A stretch of DNA of 64,000 nucleotides, from assembly GCF_901000735.1 (NCBI RefSeq), contig NC_081548.1, positions 6,327,364 through 6,391,363 on the forward strand, read 5' to 3'. The DNA is from Corylus avellana. Lineage: Eukaryota; Streptophyta; Magnoliopsida; Fagales; Betulaceae. How positions within the stretch are numbered: the stretch's first letter is position 1; every line of letters begins with the position of its first letter. This document shows positions 1 to 13,034 of this stretch, piece after piece. A program made the position numbers and the translations under genes. The notes beneath the pieces were generated by a model. It did no database searches. It saw nothing but the letters and a program-made list of their open reading frames with translations, and was not told where the DNA came from.

Positions 1-35
<35 letters not shown>

Positions 36-1213
36 CACCCGTTCAACTTCGATGATGCAATTAGAATGAAATCTTTCTCTTTTTTTCACCGACAAACAAA
101 ATTCGCAGAGAAATCTTTCTCTTTTTTTCTCTTTTTTTTTTTTTCTATGAGTGAAAATAAAATAAAAAGGACATGAACACGGTCTGATGGAGTGGGAGGG
201 GTCAGAGACTCAAGAGTCAGAGAGACAGACGGACTTCTTTTGAGAGGAGAGAGAGAGAGAGCTTTTTTTATTTATTTATTATTATTATTATGTTGAGGTG
301 GCGATGTGTGGCGGGGGTGGGGGCTCAACCAGGACTCACAAAGCTTGAGGGCGTACCAGCACCCTGACATGATTTGGAGCTACTATTTATGAATTGGCTC
401 AGGTATACTACCCACCCCCAAGGGCCCGGAGGCGGTGGGGGTGGCTGAACAACCCTCAAGCTCTTGGGATAGTTCGTCCACCCAAAATACTCTATCCCTT
501 TTTTTCTCTTTTTTCTTTTTGTTCTTTTTTATGTCTCTTAAGGTGGTCTCTAAGGGCTTGGGGTGGTTTGACCACCTCCAGACTAGCCATAATGGTGGCT
601 CCAACCACTCCGATTTTCTTTTTTCTTTTTTTTTTCTTATATTTTGCTTTATAAAAAATAATAATAATAATTTTAATGTTCAACGTCATTTTGGGTTTGG
701 TGAGTGTTGTAGTTTTAAGGTTTAAAACGGTGTAATTTTAGGGTAATAATATAATGGGCATAAAAAGTCAAACCGTTTGACTTTAACGTTGAAAACTAAC
801 ATATGAATCTAAAGTGAGAGCAAATCAAAGTTAAGGAGGTCCAAAGTGAGAAATTTGAAAATTGATGGGAGTTTTGTCAAATCGGCTGGAAGTTCATAGG
901 AGCAAATTGAATTTTTTAATTAAAAAAAAAAAAAAGAGAAAGTGAAATTAAATTTACACATTTGAGTTTTCCTGTATTTTATACACAACTGTCTATGTAT
1001 CTCTTAGGTTCTATGTAGGTTTGTTTCTTCTTCTTCTTGTTCTGTGTTCGTGTACTACGTATGATGTATCCCTTTAAAAAATAAAAAATAAAAAAAAATA
1101 AAAAAAAAAAAAAAAAAAACCATATTTCAAATTCAACCTTAAATCTACTTTATTAAATTGATATATTGTTATTTTTAATTTTTAATAGAGTATGTAATTT
1201 TCACATACTATTT
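1..1213. other. Intergenic AT-rich DNA, no gene seen
   Basis: The window opens with a run of 33 A. The stretch then holds short GA, CT and poly-A/T tracts, and a G-rich patch around 300-450 with fragments resembling the 'ggtggtttggccacc' repeats common in plant intergenic DNA. Around 800-930 a piece reads like half of the foldback elements described at 15057 ('ggtccaaagtgaga'). Short open frames here are low-complexity and show no domain. Confidence 0.6.
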
Positions 1214-1616
1214 TTAAAAATGGGAAAAGTATATTTTACCCTCTCAAAGTTTGAAGCGATTTTCAATTCGACCTCCAATGTTTCAATTTTTGCAATACAC
1301 CTCCCCAAACTTTCAAATTTTTGCAATTCGACCAATTTTATTCAAAAATTTTCATATTGCCCATAATTTTAAATTTTTTATAAAAAAAAAAAAAATTTTA
1401 AAAAGTACGGCCACCCCTTTGGCCATCTGCTCATTTTTGCACCTCCAATAAAAAAAAAAAAATTAGGGGCAATATGGAAATTATGAGATAAAATTGGTCG
1501 AATTGAAAAAATTTGGAAGTTTCGGGGGTGCATTGCAAAAATTGAAACATTGGAGATCGAATTGAAAATCGCTCCAAACTTTGAGGGGGTAAAGTGTAAT
1601 TTTTCCTTTAAAAATT
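1214..1616. mobile_element. Foldback MITE-like element
   Basis: The left arm (about 1214-1379) and right arm (about 1461-1616) are long imperfect inverted repeats. The left arm reads 'ctctcaaagtttgaagcg', 'cctccaatgtttcaattttt' and 'gcaattcgaccaatttta'. The right arm carries the complements in reverse order. The loop between them is about 80 bp and A-rich. No coding potential was seen. This layout fits a non-autonomous foldback DNA transposon; the superfamily is not assignable because a target duplication was not resolved. Confidence 0.75.
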
Positions 1617-2890
1617 ATATATAAATTAAATTCATTTTGAACACATGTCAATTTAATAGACTGAATTAAAAAAATAAAAATAATAAAAACCACACTAAAT
1701 CAATTTTAAAGAAAACTTTACCCATTTATTTTCCTCTTTTTATACTTTGAATAAACACACAAAAAAAAACAAAAACCAAAAAAGTTATTAGTATCATTTT
1801 AGATTCTCTTTAATGAAAATTCCTAAAGGATTCTGATAATGTTGTTTAGAGCAAGGTTTTTTTTTTTTTTTTTCAGATCTGAGATTATCGAGCATAATAC
1901 TTTCTTTCTTTTTTCTCGAGTATACTTTTAAAAAAATATATTTGGATGTGACGGAAAGATTAAATAATTTTGTGAATATTTTGTGTTTGTTGTTTTAAAA
2001 ACGGGAAACAAAAGTGAGAACTTGCATGATTTAACAAACAAACAACAATCTTTTCTTTATTTGTCAATGACTTGAGTCACAAGTCTTTTCTTTTTTCTAC
2101 CTTTCCTTTATTTTATTTTAGGTGTGATTACAATGTTATCTATGCAAACATTAATATAAACATATGGGCCAATGAGATAATGGGTTTACCATTTCTAACC
2201 AAAGCTCTAGAACTTCTCGCATAATCGTACATTTGTAATGAGAAACGGCACCCGATCCCAAAAGATAAAAAGAAAACATGTCACTAAAGAGACAAGAGAG
2301 ACTAATGAGAATGCAATCTCCACTTTAATTTTGTATAACATAAATACTAACCTTACCTAGTTACGTGGTGTCACATTAGCTAAAAAAATTGTACAAGCTC
2401 CCTCATTATCGATGCCACCCTAAGTCACCGAGTGATCAAAACCACCAAATCTTGCTTATTGAGGGTGCTCGTGACCACTTTGATGGCTTTGGCAGGGTGT
2501 CCAACCATCCCTGACTATCTGGCCACCCCTCAATAACTAAGAAGGGAGCTCTTCACTTGTACAAAATTTTTTTTTTAGTTGACATAGCAATGCCACATCA
2601 CACTATCACATCAATGCCAAAGCTAAGACTACACGCATAAATTGTACGTACTGCTAGCATTATTCACTGGCTCCGTTTGGCAAGAGCCATACACTATTTA
2701 TCAAAAAAATTCAACTCTCAACATTCTTACTTTACATCACATCAATCACTTTTTACTATTACTATTCAAGTAAAAAAATCACTACAAAACAAATTTCTTT
2801 TCACTTTTTCATATAAGACATTCTTACTTCTTTTTAATATCAATCAATTTTTGCTACAATTCCAAGCCGCTAAATAGTTCTAAGCAAATG
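1617..2890. other. Intergenic DNA left of the Lunapark gene
   Basis: AT-rich sequence with poly-T tracts. A segment at about 2665-2880 starting 'ctccgtttggcaagagcc' resembles a DNA-transposon terminus, but no matching second end was found. No open frame with a recognisable domain. The last 100 bases before 2996 probably belong to the 3' UTR of the Lunapark gene. Confidence 0.5.
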
Positions 2891-2995
2891 CCTCTCGGCA
2901 AGATATCTCAACATTTTCTTGTTACAAGACCAAACAAGAAGCAAAACCCATTGAAGCACTCGCTATGGCCCATCCATGCCAAGGAAGAAGGGAGG

Positions 2996-5276
2996 TTACA
3001 AATCTGCCTTTGAACTGGCTACATCCTCGGAGGATATCTTTTCAGTGACTTCCTCAATCTCTTCTAAACCAGCTCTTACAGGGCTGTTAGTTGTCACTCC
3101 ACTGTCACTCGCAGATCCACTGGCATTGTCTGTTCTCAAGGAGCCCAAATTAGGGGTGCTAGAACCTGAAACAGGGCCCAGATTAGGGGTGCTAGAACCG
3201 GAAACACGGCCCAGCTTAGGGGTGCTAGAACCGGAAACACGCTCTTCCTCCGACTGTTTTGGCCTATTTAGGGCATGGCAATGTGGGCAGTAATATGTAA
3301 TGAATGGGAATTCCTCCCTCCTGGCAAGCCCTGTACATAATAAACAAAAGGATGAATTCTCTTTCTCCATTTTATGTGCAGAAGAATTCCTGATTTGGTT
3401 CTACAATAAAAGCAGGAGTACATCTAAAGAAACCAAAGATGTGACTCACCATTGTGCATGTGACAGTTGCCACAAATGAGTGCATAAGACTGTGTTGGAT
3501 CCTCACCCACAAGTAACGCTGCAATTCGAGCAATCCATCCTCCATCATTTGCGGCTGGTCCCTGATTATAGTGATGACTAACTACCAGCTGATTAGGCTC
3601 AGAAGTCTGAGGGCCCTCGGTTCCCTCAGAACGGGGCATTTCTTCAGTAGAATGATGCAATTGAGTGCTCCCTGCACTGTTGGATCTGGTGTGCACTTGT
3701 TTCCGGTTTCGGAGCCCACCAGATTGCACAACTTCAACATCACTGCTTTTCCCTGTTGGAGCATTAAACTGAGACTCATCTCCCAAATACACTTTCAGGC
3801 CTGAATCTGCACCCAACTTAGACGCCAGGACAGATGCAGCAGCTGCCTTTGCTGCTGGGTCAGGGTCATATCTCTGCACACAAGAACTTACACTAAGTAC
3901 TAGATACAGTTCTATCCAAAAGAAAGAGAAAGAGAGATTGTAATACAGTTTCAAGTATACAGTATCATCCAAGGCTCAACCATGAGCTCAGCTTGTAGGA
4001 TGCCTTGCAAAACAAGCAAAGACTGATTGTACACATCAAAGCTCATTTGACCACTAAAATGGCAATTGAATTCAGTCTATTCAGGGAAAAAGATAGAGAG
4101 GAAGAAAAAAAAGCCTATGCTTTTCGTTTCTTCTTTTCATTTTACTTGAACTCCTAAAGATCACTTCTAAGCAATATTTAACACAGGATTTACTTTTTGA
4201 CATAGCGGATAGCGTGATAGGAAAAGAATAGAACCAACGTCTTCTGTTCGAAGGAAATAAAAGCCAAAGCTTAAAAGAAACGATAAAAAACTCAACAACT
4301 TTACTAGTTCAATATTTCATTATCAAAAGTTCATTTTCCATTACATTCGGCTCTCTTTTCATAATAGTAAATACAAAGCTTCAAAAGTAAAGAAACTAAT
4401 CGCTAGAATTAATCTAAACATGGAAATTTCTCAACTATAGCAAGCCTAACTAATGTTAGCATCCTAAAGATGAGGGAAATCTCCTAAAGTTGGAAAACTA
4501 AGGGAAATAACAAAAGTCAATACTAACAAATAAACCAAAATCATTAAATCTAATCTAAGGAAATAAATCATTCTGAAATTAGCACGAAATTTGAATGGAA
4601 AGTCTGAATGAAAATTGAGTTAGGATTTTTGTTTGTTGGGGAAACCCTTCCTTTTATGCTTCCACCATCAAAGACCGAATGAAAATATGCTCAAACAGCG
4701 CCATCCGGACTACCACAGGCGCACTCCCATTCAAACGGGAGTGCACCCTGTCAATTCAGCAAGTCCCCAGGGTGTCTCAATCGCACCCCCGTTCGGACGG
4801 GAGTGTGACCAGTCGTCTCAGCCCAAACTCCAGATAGGCTTGTTCGCACCCCTATCCAAACAGGGTATGAATGGGCTATTTGGAACCCTCTGGTCACGCT
4901 ACTGTTTGAATGAGGTGTAACCAGCTATTCTGTCTTGACCAGGACTGTGCTACATCAGTTCCTGGAATCCATTCTACATCACTTTTTCATAAATTCTTCA
5001 TAACCATTACAAGAATCCCCCTTTTTCTATGTGATTACCAAATCTCATTACACAACTTCTGTATTAATACATATATTATCATTCAAATAATAGGCATATG
5101 AAGCTTTAAACCATTCATAATGCTACGGCTTGCAATGCCACAAATTAATAACTTTCTTTTGATATATTGCTGACAATTTCAGGAAGAATCAGACAGGTGA
5201 TATGACCCACAATCCAGATCCTAGCACCAAATATTTCTGTAATTGCTAAATAACCGATTCACAAATTCAAAGCAAA

Positions 5277-5322
<46 letters not shown>

Positions 5323-5903
5323 GAGAGAAAAATTATAAATGGAGTTACTCCTCAAGCTTTTCACTTTTGATAAAAGTAACAGGCCTATAGAACTCAAAAG
5401 GGTTCTAGGCCTGAGACAAAGAACGATGAAAGCTAGGAAATAACATGAATATCTTCTAATCACAACCTGAATGAGCTGCTGAGTAGTGTAATAATTTGTC
5501 TTCTCTTTAAGCTCATCAATTTTTGCTTGCCTTTCAGCCCGAAGCCTTTCCAGAGTTTTCTGGTCCTTCCTATCACCTATCCAATCACACAATGAAATAT
5601 CGAATCATTAATATCCAGCTTCTTTTTGCAACAACCACATCATGTACCACCAAAAGGTTAACATAGGGCTTTGTGATAGAAACCAGCACCATTGCATGGC
5701 ACCACTCAATTAAAAATCATACTTCCTAATTTTGTAATTAGTATGATTTTCTGAGTAATTCTCATGGAAAAAAAAAAGTAAATTTTGAAAGAAAATGTGT
5801 TTATAATACAAAACATCATTAGTGCTTGTGTATGGGATCAAAGATGATGGATGTGCATGAAAGCTGGTTAACTTTGGAATCATGATTTACATAAAGTTAA
5901 AAT

Positions 5904-5935
<32 letters not shown>

Positions 5936-8001
5936 GATAAAAGCTTTTTAGCAGTAAATAAGAACTGAAATGTGTAAGATATGCACAATTTACAGGTGTA
6001 TGTTAAAGATTGTGCTAAGAAGTGAAAACTGGCAGATTTTACATAAATATGCATCAGCCAAGAGTAGCATAAGCCAGTATACCGTTTTAAAATGAGTACC
6101 AACTTATGAGAAAACTAATTAAGAACTTCAATCAAATAAAAAATGGCGACTACTCTGGGGATGGACAAATAGTAACAGAATTTTAGGCACTAGGAAGCAT
6201 TGATGACCATGGATTTGTATTCTAATAAACTGTACGGGTTTCTAATTGTTGCAATCCCTTTATACATGGAGAGTAGCAATGAATAGTTTGCTTGTTTCTA
6301 TTTTTTCTGAGTTTTTGAATTTTGATCTTCTTTTTCTATACATTAGGGGTTATCTTATATATTTCGTTTGTCCTAGGGTTGCGCGCCTCTATGCTTTTAA
6401 TAGATTTGCATTACTTATTAAAAATAATAATTTCTATATGAAAACTATAAAATCCTTGATTATCGTTCCAAAAACAGGCATTTAAACCAGATATCTAGCC
6501 CATCATAATGTACAAGTACTACATGACTTTAAATAAATTGACTAGAAGAATTTCAGCCCAATTTCAGCCTAAACGTGTACGCTCTTCAGGGCAAGTATCT
6601 AGACCTCCAAAAGGTGCCACAAATTAACACTCTGCTGTAGGATAGTTCAAAGTTACAGTGAAGGCATCCTGTCCACTGCAATGCTCAGAATTCGACAAAG
6701 GTAAAAAAATACACCTATTAATTATATCCTTCCTAAGTAACTGACCACTATCTCAATTTACTATTATAGTTTCCATGGCTGAGATAAGAGAAAGTGCAAA
6801 AAAATTCTACAGGAATGGGAAAGATAAATGACTCTTTATGTATCATTTGAACCATAGTGAGGAGAAGTCCCCATGGGTACAACAGGTGTTGTGAGACAAA
6901 TAAATACGATGACTTTAACGACATGGAATAGACACAAATTCTGAGAAATCAAGTTAGATATAAAGTTTGAGAAACTTACACATCCTTGTGAAGCTTACAA
7001 AAGCTGAATAAGCAATAGAAGATACGGCGGGCAAAAGAAACATTGGCAAAACCCGTAATGCTCTCATCTTCCAGTTCAAATCCATTGCTCTTGTTGTCAT
7101 AATTGCATAAGCAACAGCAACAACCTGAAAATTGAAAAACTTAAGGGAGGAAGAAAAAAGGAACGAAGAAGTAACAACTCTCACATTACAAGAATTGTGG
7201 TTGCACCACATTATAATTCCTACATCTAAAGTTCCCCAGGGGCAACCTCTCTAGCAAAAGGAGCTGTCTCAGATGCTCCTAATGCATACAACATACTTAT
7301 AAACATATCCAAATTTTTAGCATTAAATTAATAATAAACACATTTGACACTCCTTATTTACTCCTGGACATGCATTGGACACACCTATACACTACAACTA
7401 ATTGTAAGTGCGAAAGAAAGGACGAAGACCAGTTGACTACATTGTGATTGATTCATAAACTAGGGATCCTTCCATGATCAGACTACTAAAGAGTATCTAA
7501 CAATAAAAAAGAAGTGCCATATATACATATACATATACTCACTCATCATACGAAATCTGCAGCCATTTGCATAATAATCGTGAAATGACTCCAAACGCCA
7601 CAAAAAAAAAAAACCCACCATTTCTCACCAGGCTCTAACTCCTCTGACTCACGTAAAAATCCCCATATTCTAAAGCAGTGCAAAATAAATAACAGGAATT
7701 GAACTATAATCAAAACAAATAGTACCTCAAAAATAACAGAGAAAATAATAAGTTGGCGGATCATCCGCCTCCAAGTCAGCGATCTCCGCTTCATTCTAGA
7801 GAGAACGGCGGCTTCTTCTTTGGAAATGTACTTCAGCCTCTTCTCAAAATCATCGCCGTGTAACCTGAAGATACCGTTCCAAATGCGCGCAAGAAATCCC
7901 CGGCGCTTCTTCTTCCCAATCCCATTAGTATCGGTAGTAGCCCCAGCAGTGGCAGTAGATTCTTTCTTTTCAACTTCGCCAACGCCTTTCTCCTCAGCCA
8001 T
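2996..8001 (-). CDS. LNP: Lunapark family ER three-way-junction protein, five exons
   Basis: Lunapark proteins sit in the ER membrane and stabilise three-way junctions of the tubular network. The exons I derive are 7726-8001, 6980-7124, 5467-5576, 3450-3873 and 2996-3330. All introns are GT-AG, phases agree, and the sum is 1290 nt or 429 aa. The start 'MAEEKGVGEVEKKES' is followed by the conserved 'GDDFEKRLKYISKEEAAVL' block. Two membrane segments follow: one spans the exon 1/2 junction (LIIFSVIFEVVVAVAYAIM), the second is 'LPMFLLPAVSSIAYSAFVSF'. A charged coiled coil comes next (KDQKTLERLRAERQAKIDEL), then 'RYDPDPAAKAAAASVLASKL'. The C4 zinc ribbon uses CGNC and CPHC and is split by intron 4 (3331-3449). 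The C-terminal tail carries three copies of an 11-residue repeat. This is an ordinary host gene; family identity is very clear from established plant homologues, and the exon ends are my own reading. Confidence 0.93.
3149..3247 (-). repeat. Three 33-bp in-frame tandem repeats in the Lunapark tail
   Basis: Units start at 3149, 3182 and 3215 with a period of exactly 33 bp. On the minus strand they encode three copies of an 11-residue unit built on 'VSGSSTPNLG'. Because the period is a multiple of three, copy-number change would keep the frame. The units differ at only a few positions, so the expansion looks fairly recent. Confidence 0.9.
5281..5321. repeat. Compound (AC)n(AT)n microsatellite in Lunapark intron 3
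   Basis: About 13 AC units run directly into about 7 AT units. It lies within intron 3 (3874-5466) and is a likely length-polymorphic marker. Confidence 0.95.
5904..5928. repeat. (GA)n microsatellite in Lunapark intron 2
   Basis: An uninterrupted run of about 12 GA dinucleotides inside the 1.4-kb intron 5577-6979. Confidence 0.9.
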
Positions 8002-8774
8002 CTCCTACCTACCATAAAACGCATTACATTGTAAACATCGCACTCCATTACAATTTACACAGACACAATCTTCTTCGCAATCAAACAGTTAAACCTCCGT
8101 GATTATGATATAATAGGTCAAATTGTTCGAATTTAATCATTAAAAAAACGAAAAACTACAATACGGAAGTGAATTAAGAGAGATAAGATGGAGTACGATC
8201 ATATCAGATCTAAAGAATACCAGAAACTCGTCGATCTGAGACGAAACTCCGTCCTCTTCTTCTCCTCCTTCAGATCTCCCTCTCTCGCAGACAAAAATTA
8301 CGATGGAAACCGGGAAGGAAGGAAGTCCGTGCGGGCAACGCAACGCAACGAAAAGAATCGCTTTGATCGAGCAAAAGGAAGGATACGTGAGAAAGTGTCT
8401 CCTGATGAGGGAGATAAAAAAAAAAAAAGGGACAAATTTCAATACTGTGCTACTTGTTCTCCATCAAAAGTAGTTCAAATTCTACTCGATTTCATTTCCC
8501 CAACTCCCACGCACATTCCTACAACCCCCTTCTTCGGGTTTCTCTTCTTTTCCTCTTCTGGAAGCAACTCTTTCTTTCTTTTTTATTTTTTGTCGTTTCA
8601 CTTCCGCGTAGAAGCTGTGTTGTTGGGCGCCTAATTAATTACTAATGGTTAAAACTCATTTATTTATTTTCCTTTCAAAAAATAAAATAAAACTTTTTTT
8701 TTTATTATTATTTTTTTTAAATTGTTGGTTTTCAAAAACATATTTTACTTATAATTTGATAACATATATATTTT
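8002..8774. other. Upstream region of the Lunapark gene
   Basis: This lies directly upstream of the Lunapark start codon (minus-strand gene). It contains CT/GA-rich stretches at about 8240-8300 and 8520-8600, typical of plant 5' UTR or promoter DNA, then AT-rich DNA up to the copia insertion. Open frames on the plus strand here are antisense to the probable leader and have no domain. No TATA box can be assigned with confidence. Confidence 0.5.
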
Positions 8775-9071
8775 TGTTGTAAAATCAAAAGAAATAACAA
8801 GACAAAATAAAGAGATTACAATATATGAAACTAGTTCTTCAATGATTCTTCTATATTATTGTGTGATTTACATACAACTCAATACTTCCTTTTATAGGCA
8901 TGGAATCATAATGGGAGGTTAAGGAATATGAAAGGGGGAATATGAAACAAAAAGTTTAATCAATTTATTACATGAATGTTATAGGAATTCTAAAAGATGA
9001 CATGAATGTGTAGAATTCCAAGAGATGGAACTAAATGGTCATCCACCAAATACATGAATGCATTCATAACA
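8775..9071 (-). repeat. Copia 3' LTR (297 bp)
   Basis: On the plus strand it starts TGTTGTAAAATC and ends GCATTCATAACA. It lacks 10 bp present in the partner LTR at 14407 ('gaactatgta' region). This is the 3' LTR because the element codes on the minus strand. Confidence 0.95.
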
Positions 9072-9080
9072 CTCCCCCTT
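9072..9080 (-). other. Polypurine tract of the copia element
   Basis: The minus-strand sequence AAGGGGGAG lies immediately next to the 3' LTR, where plus-strand DNA priming is expected in LTR retroelements. Confidence 0.75.
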
Positions 9081-9321
9081 GGATGACCATACACTAAGAA
9101 TATGCCTCGTTAAAACCTTGCCAAGGAAAACCCAGTGAGAAAAAAACCTGTGGCGAAGGAAAAAGAGTACAATATTCTTGTGTGCCTTCGTATGCTTTTA
9201 GGATTGCCTCATTAAAACCTTGCAAAGGAAAACCCAGTGGGAAAAACCTTAGCGAAGGAAAAAGAGTACAATCAGCATAATCATTTTACTCCCTCTCATT
9301 AGCATGAAGAGTTTCAATTGT

Positions 9322-11019
9322 TTATGATGAAAGATCTTTCAGTCGACGCATTCCAATGTTATTCACCAACTTTTTAAATGTTGCAGTTGGTAATGCTTTG
9401 GTAAATAAATCTGCCAAATTGTCACTTGATCGTATCTGTTTAACATCAATATCACCACTCTTCTGTAGCTCATGTGTATAAAAGAACTTTGGTGAAATGT
9501 GTTTAGTTCTATCACCCTTAATATATCCTCCTCTGATCTGTGTGATACAAGCAGCATTATCTTCATATAATGTTGTCGGGCTATCTTTGATTGTGGATAA
9601 ACCGCACTTTTCTCGAATGTGTTGAATTACTGATCTTAGCCATATGCATTCCCGACTTGCTTCATGAATTGCAATAATCTCTGAGTGATTTGAAGAAGTA
9701 GCAACAAGTGTTTGCTTGACAGATCTCCATGAAATAGCAGTACTTCCACTTGTAAATAGATATCCTGTTTGAGATCTACCTTTATGCGGATCAGAAAGAA
9801 AACCCGCATCTGCATATCCAACTAATTGTGAATTTGAACCTTTTGAATAAAATAATCCCATGTCAGTTGTTCCACGAAGATAACGTAGAACATGTTTGAC
9901 CCCATTCCAATGCCTTCGAGTTGGTGCAAAGCTGTATCTTGCTAGTAAATTAACTGAAAATGCTATATCAGGTCGTGTGCAATTTGCAAGATACATCAGA
10001 GCACCAATTGCACTAAGATATGGTACTTCAGGACCAAGAATTTCTTCGTCATCTTCTCGAGGGCGAAAAGGGTCTTTTTTCACATCAAGTGACCGAACAA
10101 CCATTGGAGTGCTCAAAGGATGAGCTTTCTCCATGTAAAAGTGCTTCAGGACTTTTTCTGTGTATGTTGACTGATGAACAAGAATTCCATTTGGAAAATG
10201 TTCAATTTGTAAACCAAGGCAAAATTTTGTCTTTCCAAGATCTTTCATCTCAAACTCATTTTTTAAATAAGTGGCAGTTTTTATGAGCTCTTCTGGAGTC
10301 CCAACAAGATTTAAATCATCTACATAAACTGCAATGATAGCAAATCCGGATTCTGATTTCTTAATGAAAACGCATGGACAAATTGGATTATTCTCAAATC
10401 CTTCTTTCAATAGATATTCACTAAGACGATTGTACCACATGCGTCCAGATTGCTTTAACCCGTATAAAGATCTTTGTAGCTTGATAGAATAAATACTTCG
10501 AGATTTCGAATTATATGCTTCAGGCATTTTGTATCCTTCAGGGATTTTCATGTATATATCATTATCAAGTGATTCATATAAATATGTTGTAACCACATCC
10601 ATTAAACGCATATCCAAACTTTCTGTAACTACCAAGCTAATCAAAAATCTAAATGTAATTGCATCCACTACAGGGGAATATGTTTCTTCATAATCAATAC
10701 CAGGTTTCTGCAGGAAACCTTGTGCAACAAGTCTTGCTTTGTATCTCACAATTTCATTTTTCTCATTTCTTTTTCGTACAAATACACACTTGTGTCCAAC
10801 AGGCGATACACCTTCAGGTGTTTGGACTACAGGTCCAAATACTTCACGTTTTGCTAGTGAATTCAATTCTGCCTGAATTGCTTCCTTCCACATTGGCCAA
10901 TCATTTCTACGTCGACATTCTTCGACGGTTTGTGGTTCAATATCATCATTACTTCTGGTAATGTCAAATGCAACTTTAAATGAAAATATGTTGTCGACAA
11001 CAATTTTGTTTCTATCCAA
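9322..11019 (-). pseudogene. Copia reverse transcriptase and RNase H
   Basis: A long open frame of 565 codons covers the whole reverse transcriptase and RNase H. Visible motifs are 'WKEAIQAELNSL', 'KARLVAQGF', 'DYEETYSPV', the catalytic 'YVDDL', 'LYGLKQSGRMWY', and the RNase H 'ISWRSVKQTLVATSS' with 'YEDNAA' and 'DLFTKAL'. The frame itself is intact, but it is disconnected from the integrase frame by a break near 11,020-11,130, so it is not part of a continuous polyprotein. It starts inside pol and has no independent start of its own. Confidence 0.9.
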
Positions 11020-11042
11020 TATTTCTCCTGTACTTATATAAT

Positions 11043-12437
11043 TTATTGAGATCTCATTATTTTCAGGTACCTGTTCCTCTTCAGGAGGTAACTCTTCAGG
11101 AGATTCCTCTTCAAGAGGTTCCTCTTCGGGGATTCTTTTCCAGAAGAATTTTGTACAGAAAGTTTGGATGGATCAATTTTCATTGCCTGTTTTGTGGGTA
11201 AGGCCTCTTCAGGAGTGCCGATTTCATTTCCTTGTGCTTTTCTCTTTCGGGGAATCTTATCCTTTGCACCAATAGGTCTTCCACGCTTCAGGCGTGCCTT
11301 AGACTCATTTGCTGCTGTATTAATTGATTGTCCTACAGGGACTTCAATCTTCGCTGGAGTATTAGCAGCTGGAATGTGAGACTTAATTATTTTCTTGTTG
11401 TCAGTAAATGCATCCGGCAATTGATTTGCAATACTCTGCAAATGAATGATCTTCTGAACTTCTAGTTCACATTGATTTGTACGAGGATCAAAATGAGATA
11501 ATGTCAAATTATTCCAAGTGATTTCTTGTCGTGCTTCTGGCAACGACTTTTCTCTCCCTAGTGATGGGAATATGTTTTCATCAAAATGACAATCTTCAAA
11601 ACGTGCTTTAAAAATATCACCAGTTAAAGGCTCAAGGTATCTAATGATAGAAGGAGAATCAAAACCAACATAAATTCCAAGTCTACGTTGAGGTCCCATC
11701 TTAGTGCGTTGAGGTGGCGCAATTGGAACATACACAGCACAACCAAAAATACGAAAATGAAAAATATTTGGAGGTTGACCAAATGCAAGTTGCAAAGGGG
11801 AATATTTTTGGTATGCTGTTGGTCTGATCCGAACTAATGATGCAGCGTGTAATATTGCATGTCCCCAAGCAGAAACAGGTAATTTTGTTTTCATAAGCAA
11901 AGGTCGAGCAATTAACTGAAGTCGTTTAATAAATGATTCAGCTAAACCATTTTGAGTATGAGTATGAGCAACATGATGCTCAACATTAATTCCAATTGAC
12001 ATGCAATAATCATAAAATGCTTGTGATCTAAATTCACCCGCATTATCCATCCGAATAGATTGAATTGGATAATCGGGAAATTGTGCTCGTAATCTAATTA
12101 TTTGAGAAAGAAGTCTAGCAAATGCAACATTACGAGTAGAAAGCAAACACACATGTGACCACCTAGATGATGCATCTATTAAAACCATAAAATATCTAAA
12201 TGGCCCACATGGAGGGTGAATCGGCCCACATATATCCCCTTGAATCCTTTGTAAAAATGATGGAGATTCAACAATTACCTTAGAAGGGGATGGTTTGATA
12301 ACAAGTTTACCTTGAGAACATGCAGCACAAGGATAATCACTTGGTAAAAGAATCTTCTGGTTCTTTAAGGGATGCCCATGAGAGTTCTCAATTATTCGAC
12401 GCATCATAATTGTTCCCTGGATGTCCAAGACGATCAT
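11043..12437 (-). pseudogene. Copia integrase region
   Basis: The integrase core carries its DDE residues in 'GDICGP', 'MDNAGEF' and 'NGLAESF', followed by 'FGCAVYVPIAP' and the C-terminal GKGP-like region. The frame runs to 11043 and ends in a purine-rich repeated stretch (about 11,060-11,140, acidic Glu/Pro repeats in another frame). There a frameshift has turned an acidic linker into Lys/Arg/Leu-rich nonsense. The upstream junction with the protease frame is also shifted by one base in a GGG run at 12415-12417. Confidence 0.88.
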
Positions 12438-12984
12438 GCCAAAGCATAAACATCTTTGGATTAGAGCACTTCTGGTGCATCACAACATGTGATTCAATTG
12501 TTCTTATTGTTGTATAATACAACCCGGAAGAGAAAGCAGGCAGTTTTTCCAATATGAGCTTCTGGCCCGAAATTGTTGAAGTAATATAAAGATATTCATC
12601 ACTACCTTCATTAGTGGTTTCAACATGATAACCATTTAGACGAATATCCTTAAAACTGATTAAATTTCTTCTAGATTTAGAAGAATACAAAGCATCATCA
12701 ATACAAAATTTTGTTCCTTTTGGCAATATGATATTCGCTCTTCCAGAGCCTTCGATTAGGTTTGATGAACCTGATATTGTATTGATACTAGCTTTGTTTA
12801 ATATCAAGTATTGAAAATATTTCTTATCTCTAAGAATTGTGTGCGTTGTACAACTGTCTGCTAGACACAAATCTTCACCAATCATCTTGGAATTAATCAT
12901 TCCATCAATATGATCCATACCTCTATATATAAACAAAATATATATTAAAATTTCATTAATAAAAAAGAAAATAACAAAATACAA
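12388..12984 (-). pseudogene. Copia protease and pre-integrase region
   Basis: The retropepsin active-site region reads 'LCLADSCTTHTIL'. It is followed by the pre-integrase 'LWHDRLGHPG', after which the frame shifts. A Cys follows the Asp-Ser where Gly or Ala is usual, which may be damage or lineage variation. The first 20 residues are AT-rich sequence of the gag-pol spacer; the real pol part begins near 12920. Confidence 0.85.
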
Positions 12985-13034
12985 TTAAATTTGACAATGT
13001 AAACATACTGTAATTAAGACATAAAGAAAACATA

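Noticed and set aside
1..33. Initial poly-A run as a retroposon tail
   Set aside because: The window edge cuts the context, so no retroposon body can be seen.
4633..4920. Open frame and repeated 'cgggagtgcac' phrases inside Lunapark intron 3
   Set aside because: The region is intronic and short. The phrases suggest a transposon fragment, but no ends or target duplication could be found, so I did not call an element.
8188..8634. 148-codon plus-strand open frame upstream of Lunapark
   Set aside because: It is antisense to the CT/GA-rich leader of the Lunapark gene, has low complexity (Phe/Ser runs) and no domain.
11164..11379. Plus-strand open frames inside the copia element
   Set aside because: Antisense shadows of gag-pol; the minus-strand frames show full copia motifs.
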